Source: CAIVAT01 sp049317265
GTDB taxonomy: Bacteria; Bacteroidota; Bacteroidia; Bacteroidales; FEN-979
Direction of reading: 5' to 3'
DNA: 64,000 bases
Assembly: GCA_049317265.1 (NCBI GenBank)
Contig: JBMOIP010000021.1
Location: forward strand, 1 to 64,000
Part shown: positions 1-13,700 of the stretch, piece after piece
Numbering within the stretch: position 1 is the first letter of the stretch
Layout of the letters: every line of letters starts with the position of its first letter
The notes under the pieces: model-generated
Databases searched by the model: none
The model's input: the letters and a program-made list of their open reading frames with translations, nothing else
Told to the model about the DNA's origin: nothing
Program-made: the position numbers and the translations under genes

Positions 1-1750
1 TCGGGTTCAGCTCATTGATGTTGCTGAAGGTTCCCGTTCCGTCGGTACTCCATAACAAGCCGGAGTTGTTCGTCGCAGTGGCGGTGGCAAGGCTGTAACT
101 TACTGCGCTCTCGCAGATCGTGGCATCGCTGCCGGCCTGGGCTGTGGCAGATGGCGTGATGGTGATAATCATTTCATCGATCGCATCAACACACTGTGAT
201 CCTGCTAATGGACTGCCCGTGAGGGTCAGCGTAACTGAACCGGTCTCGCCTGCTCCGAATGTATAGGTCGGGGTCAGCGTGGTCTCTCCGGTGAGTGTGC
301 CTGTGCCTGATTCCGTCCACAAAAGGTTGGCATAATGGGTGGCCGTGGCTGAACTTACCGTGAAGCTGCCTGCAGATGCACATACATTAACATCTGAACC
401 AGCATTGACAACCGGCTGACGCTCGATCGTCAAAGTCATCGCATCCACTGCGTTGCCGCATGGCGCTGTGCCAAAGGCGGTAAGGGTCAGCGTTACGTGG
501 CCTAAGGTGATGTCCGCTGCACTCGGGGTATAGGTCGGGTTCAGCTCATTGATGTTGCTGAAGGTTCCCGTTCCGTCGGTACTCCATAACAAGCCGGAGT
601 TGTTCGTCGCAGTGGCGGTGGCAAGGCTGTAACTTACTGCGCTCTCGCAGATCGTGGCATCGCTGCCGGCCTGGGCTGTGGCAGATGGCGTGATGGTGAT
701 AATCATTTCATCGATCGCATCAACACACTGTGATCCTGCTAATGGACTGCCCGTGAGGGTCAGCGTAACTGAACCGGTCTCGCCTGCTCCGAATGTATAG
801 GTCGGGGTCAGCGTGGTCTCTCCGGTGAGTGTGCCTGTGCCTGATTCCGTCCACAAAAGGTTGGCATAATGGGTGGCCGTGGCTGAACTTACCGTGAAGC
901 TGCCTGCAGATGCACATACATTAACATCTGAACCAGCATTGACAACCGGCTGACGCTCGATCGTCAAAGTCATCGCATCCACTGCGTTGCCGCATGGCGC
1001 TGTGCCAAAGGCGGTAAGGGTCAGCGTTACGTGGCCTAAGGTGATGTCTGCTGCACTCGGGGTATAGGTCGGGTTCAGCTCGTTGATGTTGCTGAAGGTT
1101 CCCGTTCCATCGGTACTCCATAACAAGCCGGAGTTGTTCGTCGCAGTGGCGGTGGCAAGGCTGTAACTTACTGCGCTTTCGCAGATCGTGGCATCGCTGC
1201 CGGCCTGGGCTGTGGCAGATGGCGTGATGGTGATAATCATTTCATCGATCGCATCAACACACTGTGATCCTGCTAATGGACTGCCCGTGAGGGTCAGCGT
1301 AACTGAACCGGTCTCGCCTGCTCCGAATGTATAGGTCGGGGTCAGCGTGGTCTCTCCGGTGAGTGTGCCTGTGCCTGATTCCGTCCACAAAAGGTTGGCA
1401 TAATGGGTGGCCGTGGCTGAACTTACCGTGAAGCTGCCTGCAGATGCACATACATTAACATCTGAACCAGCATTGACAACCGGCTGACGCTCGATCGTCA
1501 AAGTCATCGCATCCACTGCGTTGCCGCATGGAGCGGTGCCAAGGGCGGTAAGGGTCAGGGTTACGTGGCCTAAGGTGATGTCTGCTGCACTCGGGGTATA
1601 GGTCGGGTTCAGTTCATTGATGTTGCTGAAGGTTCCCGTTCCGTCGGTACTCCATAATAAGCCGGAGTTGTTCGTCGCAGTGGCGGTGGCAAGGCTGTAA
1701 CTTACTGCGCTCTCGCAGATCGTTGCATCGCTGCCGGCCTGGGCTGTGGC
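1..1750. repeat. in-frame tandem array A, 534-bp period
   Basis: The same sequence begins at 1, 535, 1069 and 1603, and the copies are nearly identical (a few single-base differences, for example around 509 versus 1047). The fourth copy diverges at about 1755, and the array continues off the left edge. Each unit is 178 codons and encodes two different modules, one with motif LLWSTDGTGTF and one with LLWTESGTGTL. Because 534 is a multiple of three, gain or loss of a unit keeps the frame of the giant surface protein. Confidence 0.93.
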
Positions 1751-4700
1751 AGATGGTATAATATGGATAGTCATCTGGTCGGAAACCACACCGCAAGGTG
1801 AATTACCTGTTGCAGTCAATGTAAGAATCACATCGCCTGTTTGTGCTGCCCCAGGGGTATAGGTAGGTGTGAGGGTCGTTTCATTGGTAAGTACTCCTGG
1901 TCCCGGTGCACTCCATAACAAACCAGAATAGTTACTGGCAGTTGCACTGGTAACAGTGAAGGCCGTATTCTGACATGAAGTGGCATCGCTGCCCGCATTG
2001 GTAATAGCTTTTGGCAGGATTGTCAGTACCATCTGGTCAGTAGCAACAGGGCATTCGCCTGCACCATTGGCTGTAAGTGTCAGTGTAACAATACCAATCT
2101 CACCAATGGCGGGCATATAGGTCGGGGTCAGTGAGGTTGCCCCGGAAAGGATACCTGTACCATTCGTTGTCCAAAGCACAGAAACCGAATTCGGAGCGGT
2201 TGCACCGGATACAGTATATCCTGTATTTTCGCAAGTGGTGGCATCTGCTCCGGCATGAGCCTCAGGTCCAACAAGGTATGTAATGGTCATGGCATCGGAA
2301 ATCGTACAAACTCCGCCAAATCCAAATGCTGTCAACGTCAGGGTGACCGAGGTCTCTCCCGAAGCAGGAGTATATGTTGGAGTCAGGGAAGTACTTCCAC
2401 TAAGTGAACCACTGCCTGTAGTTGTCCATAGGAGTGATAGGTAATTATATGAGGTAGCACCAGTTACCGTATGGCCAGATCCTGAGCATACAGTTGCATC
2501 CAGTCCCGCATTGGCTGTTGGGCCAGGCATCACGGTAAGAACCATATGATCCGAAGATGTACCGCATGGTGAGGTTCCGGTTCCGGTGAGGGTGAGGGTT
2601 ACTTCACCTGTAAAACCGGAAACCGGTGTGAAGGTTGGTGTAAGTGTGCCCTCATTCGAAATCAAGCCGGCCCCTGAAGGTGTAAATGTCCACAGGATTG
2701 TTGGCGCATTCAGGCTGCTTGCACCTGAAATTACATAGGCTATTCCCTCGCATGTGGCAGCATCAAGCCCTGCATTGACAACAGGCGCCGGTAAAATAGT
2801 CAACTCCATCGTTCTGCTCGTTCCTGAACAGGGTGATATAGCTGTCAGATTCAATGTCAGGGTCACAGTTCCTGCAAGAATATCTGCTGGACTCGGAGAA
2901 TAAACCGGGTTTAGGATACCGCCATTGCTGAAAGTTCCTGTTCCGCTTGTAGTCCAGTTTAAGGAAGCATAATGCGATGCAGTAACCCCGCTGAACTGAT
3001 AGCTGGCACCCTGGCAGATTGTTGCCGGTGATAAATTACTGGCAACAACTGAATGGGTGATCATCAGTTGAACAGTACTTGTTGCATCCACGCATGGAGG
3101 ATTGGCAATTGCTTTCAGTGTTAATATTACACTTCCATTGGTGATATCAGCTGCAGTAGGTGTATAGGTTGGGTTCACTGTGGTAGCCGAAGGGGTGAAA
3201 GTCCCTCCTGTCGGAGAAGTCCACAATACACTTGCATAGTTGGTGGCAGTTGCATCACTCAGGGTATACGTTGAGATATCACAGATGGTACTTTTCTGAC
3301 CAGCATAGGCTGTTGGGGATTTAATGATTGTCAGTGTCATGGCGCTTGAATCACCGGGACATGGTATTCCGCAACAACTTGAGCATTTCACATAAAGGAC
3401 AACAGAGCCAAGGGCGATATCAGATGCTCCCGGTGTATAAACAGGATGCAGTGATGTAGGATCATTGAAATAACCGCTGCCATTTGTTCCCCAGATCATT
3501 GTGCCACAATTAAGTGCACTGGAACCGCTTAAGGTATAGGTAGAGCCCTGGCAAATGGTATTGTTGCTTCCGGCTTCCACATCGCAAGGCGGATAGGTTG
3601 TCACATCAAGCATATCCTTGATGGTATCGCATACACCATTATATATACCCCATGAGAAAGTATAAGTTCCGGCGCTTAGGTTGGTCACAAGCGTTGTAGG
3701 ACTGGCGGGTGAGACAATCACCGGGGTTGTTCCTCCAACAGGTTGTGAAACCACCTGCCAGTATCCGCTTCCATAGATTGGTGTATTACCGGTAAGGGTC
3801 GCAGAAACTGTAGTGGCAGTCAGGCATAATTTCTGATCATTGCCGGCAAATGGGGATGACGGGCTGTGATAATTGGTCACGGTAACATCCGCATGATCCT
3901 GGCAAACCAGTGAACCAAATGTGGTACTGATGGTATACCTGAAGACATAAGGTGTGGCGCTGGTTGTAAGACCAACTACAGAAGCCATCGGCGAATTTGA
4001 CGGACCAATGGAAACTGGTGGTGAACCTGCGGGTTTTGAAACAAGCGTCCAGTTCCCTGTACTGCCTGCGGGAGGCCAGTTCCCGGTAAGGAAAGTCATG
4101 TATTGGTTGCAAAGAAGCTGGTTTACACCAGGATCTGCAGTCACAGCCTGTACAACAGTATAGAAAATGGTGTCGTTCGTACAGCAAGGTACAGGCGCAG
4201 CATTATCACAAATACCAATAACTACCCTGTCAGTACCTGTATATCCCGGAGTTGGTGTATATACAAATGTGCTTCCACTTAACCACACAATTGAACCATG
4301 TGCCGGATTTTCAACCGGTGTCTGATTAACATGCAATGGCAGTCCTTCCGGAGAATAGTCACCATTGGCGAGTACATCCACAGGGAAATTAACGGAACTT
4401 TTACAAACATTGACATTCCGCTCACTGTAGGTTATTGGACAACAAGCCTGAACATCACATTTTGCAGGTGATGAAACGAGTGGATCGCAGGGTGAACCGT
4501 TCTGTGTAATCACACATTCAAACCAAGTTGAACCAATGATATTCATTATCGGAGTGGTATAACTGGTATTGGTTGCACCGGCGATGTCAGCATATGTTCC
4601 GGCACCACCTGTCGCACTCTGCTGCCACTGGTAACTTAAAGTTCCAGTTCCCCCGGTTGCTGTAACAACCATGGTATGGGTGGTACCACGACAAATGGTT

Positions 4701-7700
4701 GCTCCGGCTGGCGGTGTACTGATGACTGCACTTTGCTTAAACTCAAGGATAACCTGGTCAGTAACATCACTGCAAGTTCCAAGTCCTTTTCCTGTAAGGG
4801 TGAGGGTTACGAATCCCGTCTGATTTGCTAAAGGTGTATAGGTCGGACTCAGGGTTGTAGCATTGGTCAGGGTACCTGGTCCTGTTGCTGTCCATAAAAC
4901 GGAGGCAACATTAGTGGCCGTGGCTCCGATGATGGTGAACGGCTTGTTTTGACAGGTCACTCCTCCTGACGGAGCGCCAACCCCTGCATCAACAATAGGA
5001 ATTGGTGTAATAGCCAGTGCCATCACGTCAGAAGCACCTGAACATGGACCGCTCCCGGTAACTGTCATGGTGAGGTGCACCGTCCCGCTTTCAGTTGATA
5101 ACGGGGTGTAGGTCGGGGTTAGTGTCGTTGCATTGGTCAATGTACCCAGCCCGTCATGTGTCCACAGGATGGAGGTATAATTGTATGCTATTGCACCTGA
5201 AATAGTATAAGAGGTTGTCTGACAAGTTTCTCCGTCAGGTCCGGCATGAACTTCAGGGCCCGGGATGATGGTGAGTACCATCGGATCACTGGCATTTCCG
5301 CATGGGAGGTTTCCTGTCGCTGTGATGGTGAGGGTAACGGTTCCAATTTCATTAACTCCAAACGTATAGGTTGGTGTCAGCCCTGTGGCATTTGTCAAAA
5401 CACCTGTCCCGTTATGGGTCCATAGCAGGCTGCTGTAGTTTGCAGCGGTAGCGGCGCTCACAGTAAAGGAACCTGCCGAAGAGCATCTGCTGCCATCAGC
5501 TCCTGCAGAAACAGTTGGCGATGGAACAATGGTAAGACGCATGGTACTTACTGCATTGGCGCATGGAGAATTACCTGTTGCCGTAATGGTAAGGTCGGCA
5601 TGGCCCAGGGTGATATCAGCAGATCCGGGAGTGTAAATCGGATGCAAACTCTGATTATTGTTAAAATATCCGTCACCTGAGGTGGTCCACAAGATTGCAG
5701 AATAATTTGTTGCTGATGCCGATGTAAGTGAGAACGTAGAGCCCTGGCAAATGGTGGCATCACCACCGGATGCAGCTGTTGCAGCCGGATGGATGGTAAT
5801 GATCATGGCATCCATAGCATCACTGCATTGTGATCCGCCGGCAGGGCTGGCAGTTAACGTTAGTGTAACACTCGTTTCACCGGCGCCGAAAGTATAGGTC
5901 GGGGAAATGGTCGTGGCGTTAGTCAATGTTCCGGTTCCGGCACCCTTGGTCCATAAAAGTGAAGCGGCATAGGTGGAAGATGCGCCGGTAACTGTGTATG
6001 AGAGCGCAGAAGCACACCTTGTCACATCAGGACCTGCGGCGGCAATCGGCTGACGCTGGATCGTGAGGATCATCGAAGCGCTTGTATTGGCACAAGGACT
6101 GTTTGCAGTAACATTCAGGGTAAGTGTTACTGTTCCGGCTGAAATATCAGCGGGGCTCGGTGTGTAAACAGGGTGTAAAACACCTGCATTATTGAACGAA
6201 CCTGTTCCACTCGTAGACCAAAGAATACTTGAATAATTTGTAGCTGATGATCCGCTCAACGTATAAGTTGTCGTTGTTTCGCAAATGGTTGCATCGGCTC
6301 CAGCTGAAGCGGTTGAAGCCGGGACGATGGTAATAACCATGGCATCCACAGCATCGCCGCATTGTGATCCGCCGGCAGGGCTGGCAGTTAACGTTAGTGT
6401 AACACTCGTTTCACCGGCGCCGAAAGTATAGGTCGGGGAAATGGTCGTGGCGTTAGTCAATGTTCCGGTTCCGGCACCCTTGGTCCATAAAAGTGAAGCG
6501 GCATAGGTGGAAGATGCGCCGGTAACTGTGTATGAGAGCGCAGAAGCACACCTTGTCACATCAGGACCTGCGGCGGCAATCGGCTGACGCTGGATCGTGA
6601 GGATCATCGAAGCGCTTGTATTGGCACAAGGACTGTTTGCAGTAACATTCAGGGTAAGTGTTACTGTTCCGGCTGAAATATCAGCGGGGCTCGGTGTGTA
6701 AACAGGGTGTAAAACACCTGCATTATTGAACGAACCTGTTCCACTCGTAGACCAAAGAATACTTGAATAATTTGTAGCTGATGATCCGCTCAACGTATAA
6801 GTTGTCGTTGTTTCGCAAATGGTTGCATCGGCTCCAGCTGAAGCGGTTGAAGCCGGGACGATGGTAATAACCATGGCATCCACAGCATCGCCGCATTGTG
6901 ATCCGCCGGCAGGGCTGGCAGTTAACGTTAGTGTAACACTCGTTTCACCGGCGCCGAAAGTATAGGTCGGGGAAATGGTCGTGGCGTTAGTCAATGTTCC
7001 GGTTCCGGCACCCTTGGTCCATAAAAGTGAAGCGGCATAGGTGGAAGATGCGCCGGTAACTGTGTATGAGAGCGCAGAAGCACACCTTGTCACATCAGGA
7101 CCTGCGGCGGCAATCGGCTGACGCTGGATCGTGAGGATCATGGAGGCACTTGTATTGGCGCATGGACTGTTGGCAGTAACATTCAGCGTTAGTGTAACTG
7201 TACCAGAAGCAATATCGGCAGGGCTTGGTGTATAAACAGGGTGAAGTATTCCCGCATTATTAAAGGAACCCGTTCCACTTGTCGACCATAGCAGGCTTGC
7301 ATAATTGGACGCCGATGATCCACTGAGGGTGTAAGTGGCCGCTGTTTCACAAATAGTTGCATCCGGCCCGGCTGCTGCCGTAGGTGGATTTACAGCTGTA
7401 ATTGTAGCGCAGTTGGAAGTCATGCTGTTGCAGCCTACTCCCGTTTGTGTAACAAGAACCTGGTAATAAGTTGTTGCAGTTACGTTGGTTGCTGTATACG
7501 AACTGTTGGTTGCACCGGAAATACTGGTAAAAGCAGCTCCGCAACCAGAGGTATTCGATTGCCACTGGTAACTAAAGGTTCCTGTTCCACCCGTCACCGT
7601 AATACTCATTGAATGCGATGATCCGCTGCAAAGTATCGTGCCGGTTGGTTGAACTGTAATTACAGGATCATCAACCACATTTACTGCAGCGCACACCGAA

Positions 7701-10700
7701 GTCAGATAACAAATGGATGCACTCGGAATGGCAGCCTGGATCAAAACGCGATAATACCTTGCACCAACAGGCAAAGCCCCTGTTGTATAGCTTGAACTGG
7801 TCGCTCCCGTGATGTCAAAATAGCCAAAACTACAATCAAGGGCAGAGACCTGCCATTGGTAAGTCAATACAGAACTGCCATTTTCTACAGAGACGCTCAT
7901 GGTGTGCGTCCCGTCCTTACAGAGGGTAGTACCTGTAGGTTCTACGAGTATCCTTGGAACAGAAACCGTAACACACCTTGATACCAGAGGATCACAACCT
8001 AATCCTGATTGCGAAACAAGCACCCGGTAGATGGTTGTCTGGGTTAATGAAGGGGTTGTATAACTCTGGCCTGTTGCGCCGGAAATTGGCAACCAGCTGG
8101 TTCCGGGGCATGTTCCCGTGGAAGTTTGCCACTGGTATGCATAGGAACCGGTTCCTCCGGTTACAACAACGGAAAGTGTTGTGGTTGTCCCGCTGCAGAT
8201 GGTAACATCAGCAGGTTCGACAGAGATTTGAGGATCAGGAACAACAGTTACCTTGAGAATATTCGAAAAAGCCTGGCAGGTAACCGGGTCGGCTGTGATG
8301 GATGAGGTAGCTGCACGCCTGTACCATGTGGAGGAGGTCAATGACCCCGGGGCATAGGTCAGGTTTGTGGCGCCGGAAATATCTGTAAACACTGAACCGT
8401 CAGGACTATTCTGCCACTGATAGGTGATTGTTCCGTCACCGGTTGCAGGGCCAATACTCGTGAACGGAACCGGGGTACCGCCGTTGCAAATGGTCTGATC
8501 AGCTGCAATAGATCCCGGTGTAACATTGTTTACGGTCACTTTAATAGCATTTGAAATCTTGGAGCAAACCTTGTCTGGATTACCGGGTACTGCAAGTGTG
8601 GATGTTGCAATGCGCTGATACCATGTATCCTGCGTTAACACTGAAGGTTCCGCATAGGTGGCATTGGTTGCTCCGGTTATGTCATTATAGGTAGACCCAT
8701 CTGTACTTATCTGCCACTGGTAGGTTATCACGCCATCGCCTGTAGCAGGTGTCGTGCTTGTAAACCCGGCAGGAATTGCGCTTTCACAAATAGTTTGTGA
8801 TGCAGCAATTATACCTGGTACCATATTATTCACTGTGATTTTAACTGGTGTAGAAATTAAATCACATGATTTTGAGGAGTTACCAGGTACCACAAGGGTT
8901 GTGGTGGCAATGCGCTGGAACCAGGTGTCAACAAGCAGAGCTGTAGTTGTATAATTCTGGTTTGTTGCTCCGGTAACATTGGTATAGGAGCTATTAGTAG
9001 GACTGCTTTGCCATTGGTAAGTTACGGTACCGTCTGCAGTAACAGCATTCCCTGTTAAAGAAGCCGTATTCGTCTCACAGATCGTCTGTGCCGGTTCAAT
9101 TGTATTGACCGTGGTAAAATTGTTTACGGTGATCAGCACTGGTGGTGATATTTTAGAACAAGCCTTTGCAGCCTGGGGTGCTACGGTCAGGGTCGATGTA
9201 ACAACTCTCCTGTACCATGTATCTGCGGTAATAGGGTCAGTGGTGTAATTCTGTCCTGTTCCACCTGTCGGTACATCTACATAGGTCCCATTATCCGGGC
9301 TCATCTGCCATTGGTAACTGATAACACCATCAAATGTGGGCAAGGATCCTGCAATGAGGGCAGTGGCATTTTCACAAATTGTTAGCGGGGTCAGCGTACC
9401 AGCGGTAAGGTTATTTACGGTCACTTTGAGCGCAAGGGATATCTTTGAACACAACACGGTTCCATTTCCCGCAACAGTGAGCGACGATGTGGCAATACGC
9501 TGGTACCATCTATCTGCGATAAGGGTAGCTGTTTCTGCATAAGTTGCGTCAGTGGCCCCGGAAATATTGGCATAAGAGGATCCGTTACTACTGATCTGCC
9601 ACTGATAGGTTATAATACCATCTCCTGTGGCATCCGCAGTGCTTGTGAATCCGGCAGGGATGTCACCTTCACAAATGGTTTGAGCAACTGCAATAATACC
9701 CGCATTAAGATTATTGACGGTAACAAGAACAGGCGTTGAGGTCAGCAAACAAGCTTTTGCAGCCTGCGGTGCAACGGTAAGAGTTGAAGTGGCTATACGC
9801 CTGAACCAGGTATCTGCAATAAGACCGGTTGTCGTATAGTTCTGGCCTGTACCTCCTGAAGCAACATTGGTATAGGTCCCGTTATCAGGACTGCTCTGCC
9901 ACTGGTAGGTTACTGTTCCATCTGCTGTCACAGCATTTCCAGTCAGGGCAGCTGTATTGGTTTCGCAAATCGTCTGTGCCCCGGCAATTGTATTGACAGA
10001 TGTAAAGTTATTGACCGTTACTTTGATGGCTGCTGAATTCTTGGAACATACCTTTTCAGAATTTCCAGGAACAGTAAGTGTAGAGGTCACGGTACGGCGA
10101 TACCATTTGTCAGAAGCAAGGGTTGCAGGTTCAGCATAGGTTGCATCGGTTGCCCCTGAGATGTCGACATAAGAAATATTATCTGTGCTGATCTGCCATT
10201 GGTAAGTTAACGTGCCATCACCGGTGGCAGCGGTTGTGACTGTAAATCCAGCCGGGATATCTCCTTCGCAGATGGTCTGTGCAGTTGCTATCACTCCGGT
10301 GGTAACATTGTTAACTGTCACCTTCACCGGAGTAGAAATCAGTGTACATGCCCTTGATGGATTTCCGGACACCAATAAAGTGGAGGTAGCAACACGTTGG
10401 AACCAGGTGTCCACAATCAATGCTGAAGTAGTATAATTCTGGTTTGTTGCTCCGGCAACATTGGTATAAGAGCTATTGGTAGGACTGCTCTGCCATTGGT
10501 AGGTCACAGGACCATCGGCAGTCACTGTATTGCCTGTGAGGGCTGCAGTGCCGTTTTCACAAATCGTCTCTGCAGTTCCGATCGTATTAACCGATGTAAA
10601 ATTGTTAACGGTGATCAGGATCGCAGGTGAGGTCTTTGAACATGCTTTGGCCGGTTGTGGGGCAACGGTGAGTGTTGAGGTGGCAATACGCCTGAACCAG

Positions 10701-13700
10701 GTATCGGCCGTCAACGCAATCGTCGTATAATTCTGTCCGGTATTTGCCCCGGGGGCTGCGCTCCAGGTACTGTTGTCAGGACTTGTTTCCCAGAGGTAGG
10801 ACCTGGTTCCATCAGCTGTGGGTAATGTTCCGGCAATAGTCGTCGATACGCTTTCACATATTGTCTGGGCTGTAAGGGTGCCTGCTGACAGGTTGTTCAC
10901 TGTCACCTTGATCGGCGTGGCGGTCATTGAACACGCTTTTACCAGGTTCCCCGGAACCAGTAAAGTCGAGGTGGCGATCCGCTGGTACCACTTGTCTGCA
11001 ACGAGTGCAGCGGTTTCAGCATAGGTGGAATTGGTAGCTCCTGAAATATCAGTGTAGAGGGTTCCATTTGTACTGCTCTGCCACTGATAAGTGATCACGC
11101 CGTCGCCGGTTGCATCTGTTGTACTGGTAAATGCAACTGGAATTTCTCCTTCACAAATGGTTTGAGCAGTAGCTATAACACCGGAGACAAGGTTATTGAC
11201 AGTGACCAGGGTTACTGTGGATGTTGTCGCATCACAACCATTTCCCGTAGCCGAAACGATGACACGGTAATAGGTGTCAACCAGCAAAGCAGGGGTTGTA
11301 TAAGATGAGCTGTTTGTGCCTGTGTTTGTCCAGTTGGTTAGGCCATCAGGACTTGTTTGCCATTGATACACCAGTACCGGGGTGGCTCCATGAGCAACAA
11401 CAGTCATCGCCCACGTACCGTTGATACAAATTGTACCAGGCTGCGGGTTGGTATCTATCGTTGGATCTTCATGAATTATTACAGCGGCGGAATTTGAGAC
11501 CAAAGTACAGGTCGGGGTGCTGCTGGTTATCACACACTGATAATAGGTGGTGCTGGTCAGTGCGGCAGTTGTATAGGTGGCAGAGTTTGCCCCTGTACCA
11601 CCGGTCACATCAGTAAACGGACCAGAAATGGAAGCGGATTCCTGCCACTGGTATGCATAGGTTGCGGTTCCCCCATCAGAGGTAACGGCAACAGATAAGG
11701 TAGCATTACCTCCTGTACATATATTTGTGCTGATGGTAGGTTGTACGGTGATATGCGGTATATAAACAGTCACGCAGCCTGATGTCAGTGAATTACATGC
11801 AACACCATCCTGGTTGATCAACACACGGTATGAGGTTGTCGCCTGAACGGATGTAGCCGTGTAAGAACTGTTTGTAGCACCAAAGACATTACTCCAGGAA
11901 GGACTTGCACAGGTCCCTAGACTGTTCTGCCACTGGTAGGTAAAGGTACCGGTACCTCCATCTACAATGACCGACATGGGATGACTGCCATTGTAACAAA
12001 TGGTTGCACCAACTGGCGGTACGGTAATAGTTGGATCGGTAGCAATGGTAACCTTCATACAACGTGAGATGACGGGTCCGCAGCCGACTCCGGTCTGACT
12101 GACAACACAGTGGTAATAATAAGAACCAGCCACATTCAGCTGTCCTGTTGAGTAGCTGTTGGTGGTGGCTCCGGAAATATCGCTCCATGTTCCTGAACAA
12201 TCAAGGTTACTCTGCTGCCACTGGTAACTGTATGACCCAACGCCACCTGTAACAGTAACATTGAGGGTGGCAGTTCCTCCCTGGCACATGCTGATATCAC
12301 TTGATTCAACGCTGAATGCAGGATCTGCCAGCACTTGCACCAATGCTGTATTGGTGATCATATCGGCACAAGAAGGCGAAGTAACAGAAATGACGCACCT
12401 GTAATAATGATTTCCTGTGACCAGTGCAGCGGTGGTATAATCGGTTGTGTTTCCGCCGGTGCCGGTAGTAACGTCGGTCCATGGCCCTAAGGCTGCCGTA
12501 GCTTCCTGCCATTGGTAACTCAGTGTCGCTCCGCCGTTATCTGCGGTTACAGACATGGTATGAGTTCCACCCTCGCATAAAATGGTTCCGGTCGGATGTG
12601 TTAAGATTCTAGGCACTGTCAGGGTAATACAATTGGATGTAACTGAATTACAACCGTTACCGGATTGATTAACCAATACGTGATACGAGGTTGTCAATCC
12701 AGGTGTGGCGGAATAGGTACTGGCTGTTGCACCCGAGATAGGTACCCAGAATGGAGTTGCACATGTTCCGGCACTTCGCTCCCACTGATAAGTAAATGTA
12801 CCTGTTCCTCCGGTCATAGTCACGGAGAGAATTGTTGGCACGCCCAAACATGATACATCACCTACAGGTTGTACTGAAATGCCCGGATCAGGATTTACGG
12901 TTACATGGGCAGCAGAAGTTATAACGGTGCCGCACTCTACTGTACAGCGGTACCAGCCATCGGAGGTTAAAGCAGGTGTAGTGTAACTGGCATTGGTAGC
13001 CCCTGATATGGGAACCCAATTATAAGGAGAATTGGTTGCTGAGTAATCCCACTGATAGGTATAAACACCCGGGCCGCCTGATGCTGAAACACTTACCGTG
13101 GCAGTTCCGCCGTTACAAACGGTAACATCATTAGGACCGGCAACAACTACATCAGTATATTTGGTGATATGCATTTCGTCATATTTGTCGCAAGTTGGAT
13201 CACCGGTTGAAACAGTCCACCTGAAAGTATAGGTTCCAAGGGCAGACATACCCGTAACCGTTGTATTTGACAAAGTTGGATTGGTAATAGTGGCAATGGC
13301 CGGAGTGATGCCAATCTGCGTCCATGTTCCGGTACCCGATACAGGTGCAGTAGCATGCATGGTAGCTGAAGTTTCACTGTTGCAAAGGTCCTGGTTTGGT
13401 CCGGCAATCGCATTGGAAGGAATTGCGCTGATGGTAATGGCGACAATGTCTTCGCTTGATGGGCAGGAAGGATTGGAAGTGATGGTCCATTTGAATTGAT
13501 AGGTCCCAACAACCATGTTGGTAACATTGGTAACCGGTGAGGTTGGATTGAGAATGAAGGCGGTTGTCGGCCCTCCTCCTACTTGTGTCCATAAACCTGT
13601 TTGTCCTGCGGCCGGTGTGTTGCCGGTAAGCGTAATAGTCTGGAAAAGGCAGATGGTGGCATCGGGTCCGGCATCTGCAGTTGTTGGAGAAGCATATACT

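Noticed and set aside
186..383. Identical 65-codon frames repeated at 186, 720 and 1254
   Set aside because: They are a shadow frame of the 534-bp array inside the giant gene; their identity only reflects the repeat.
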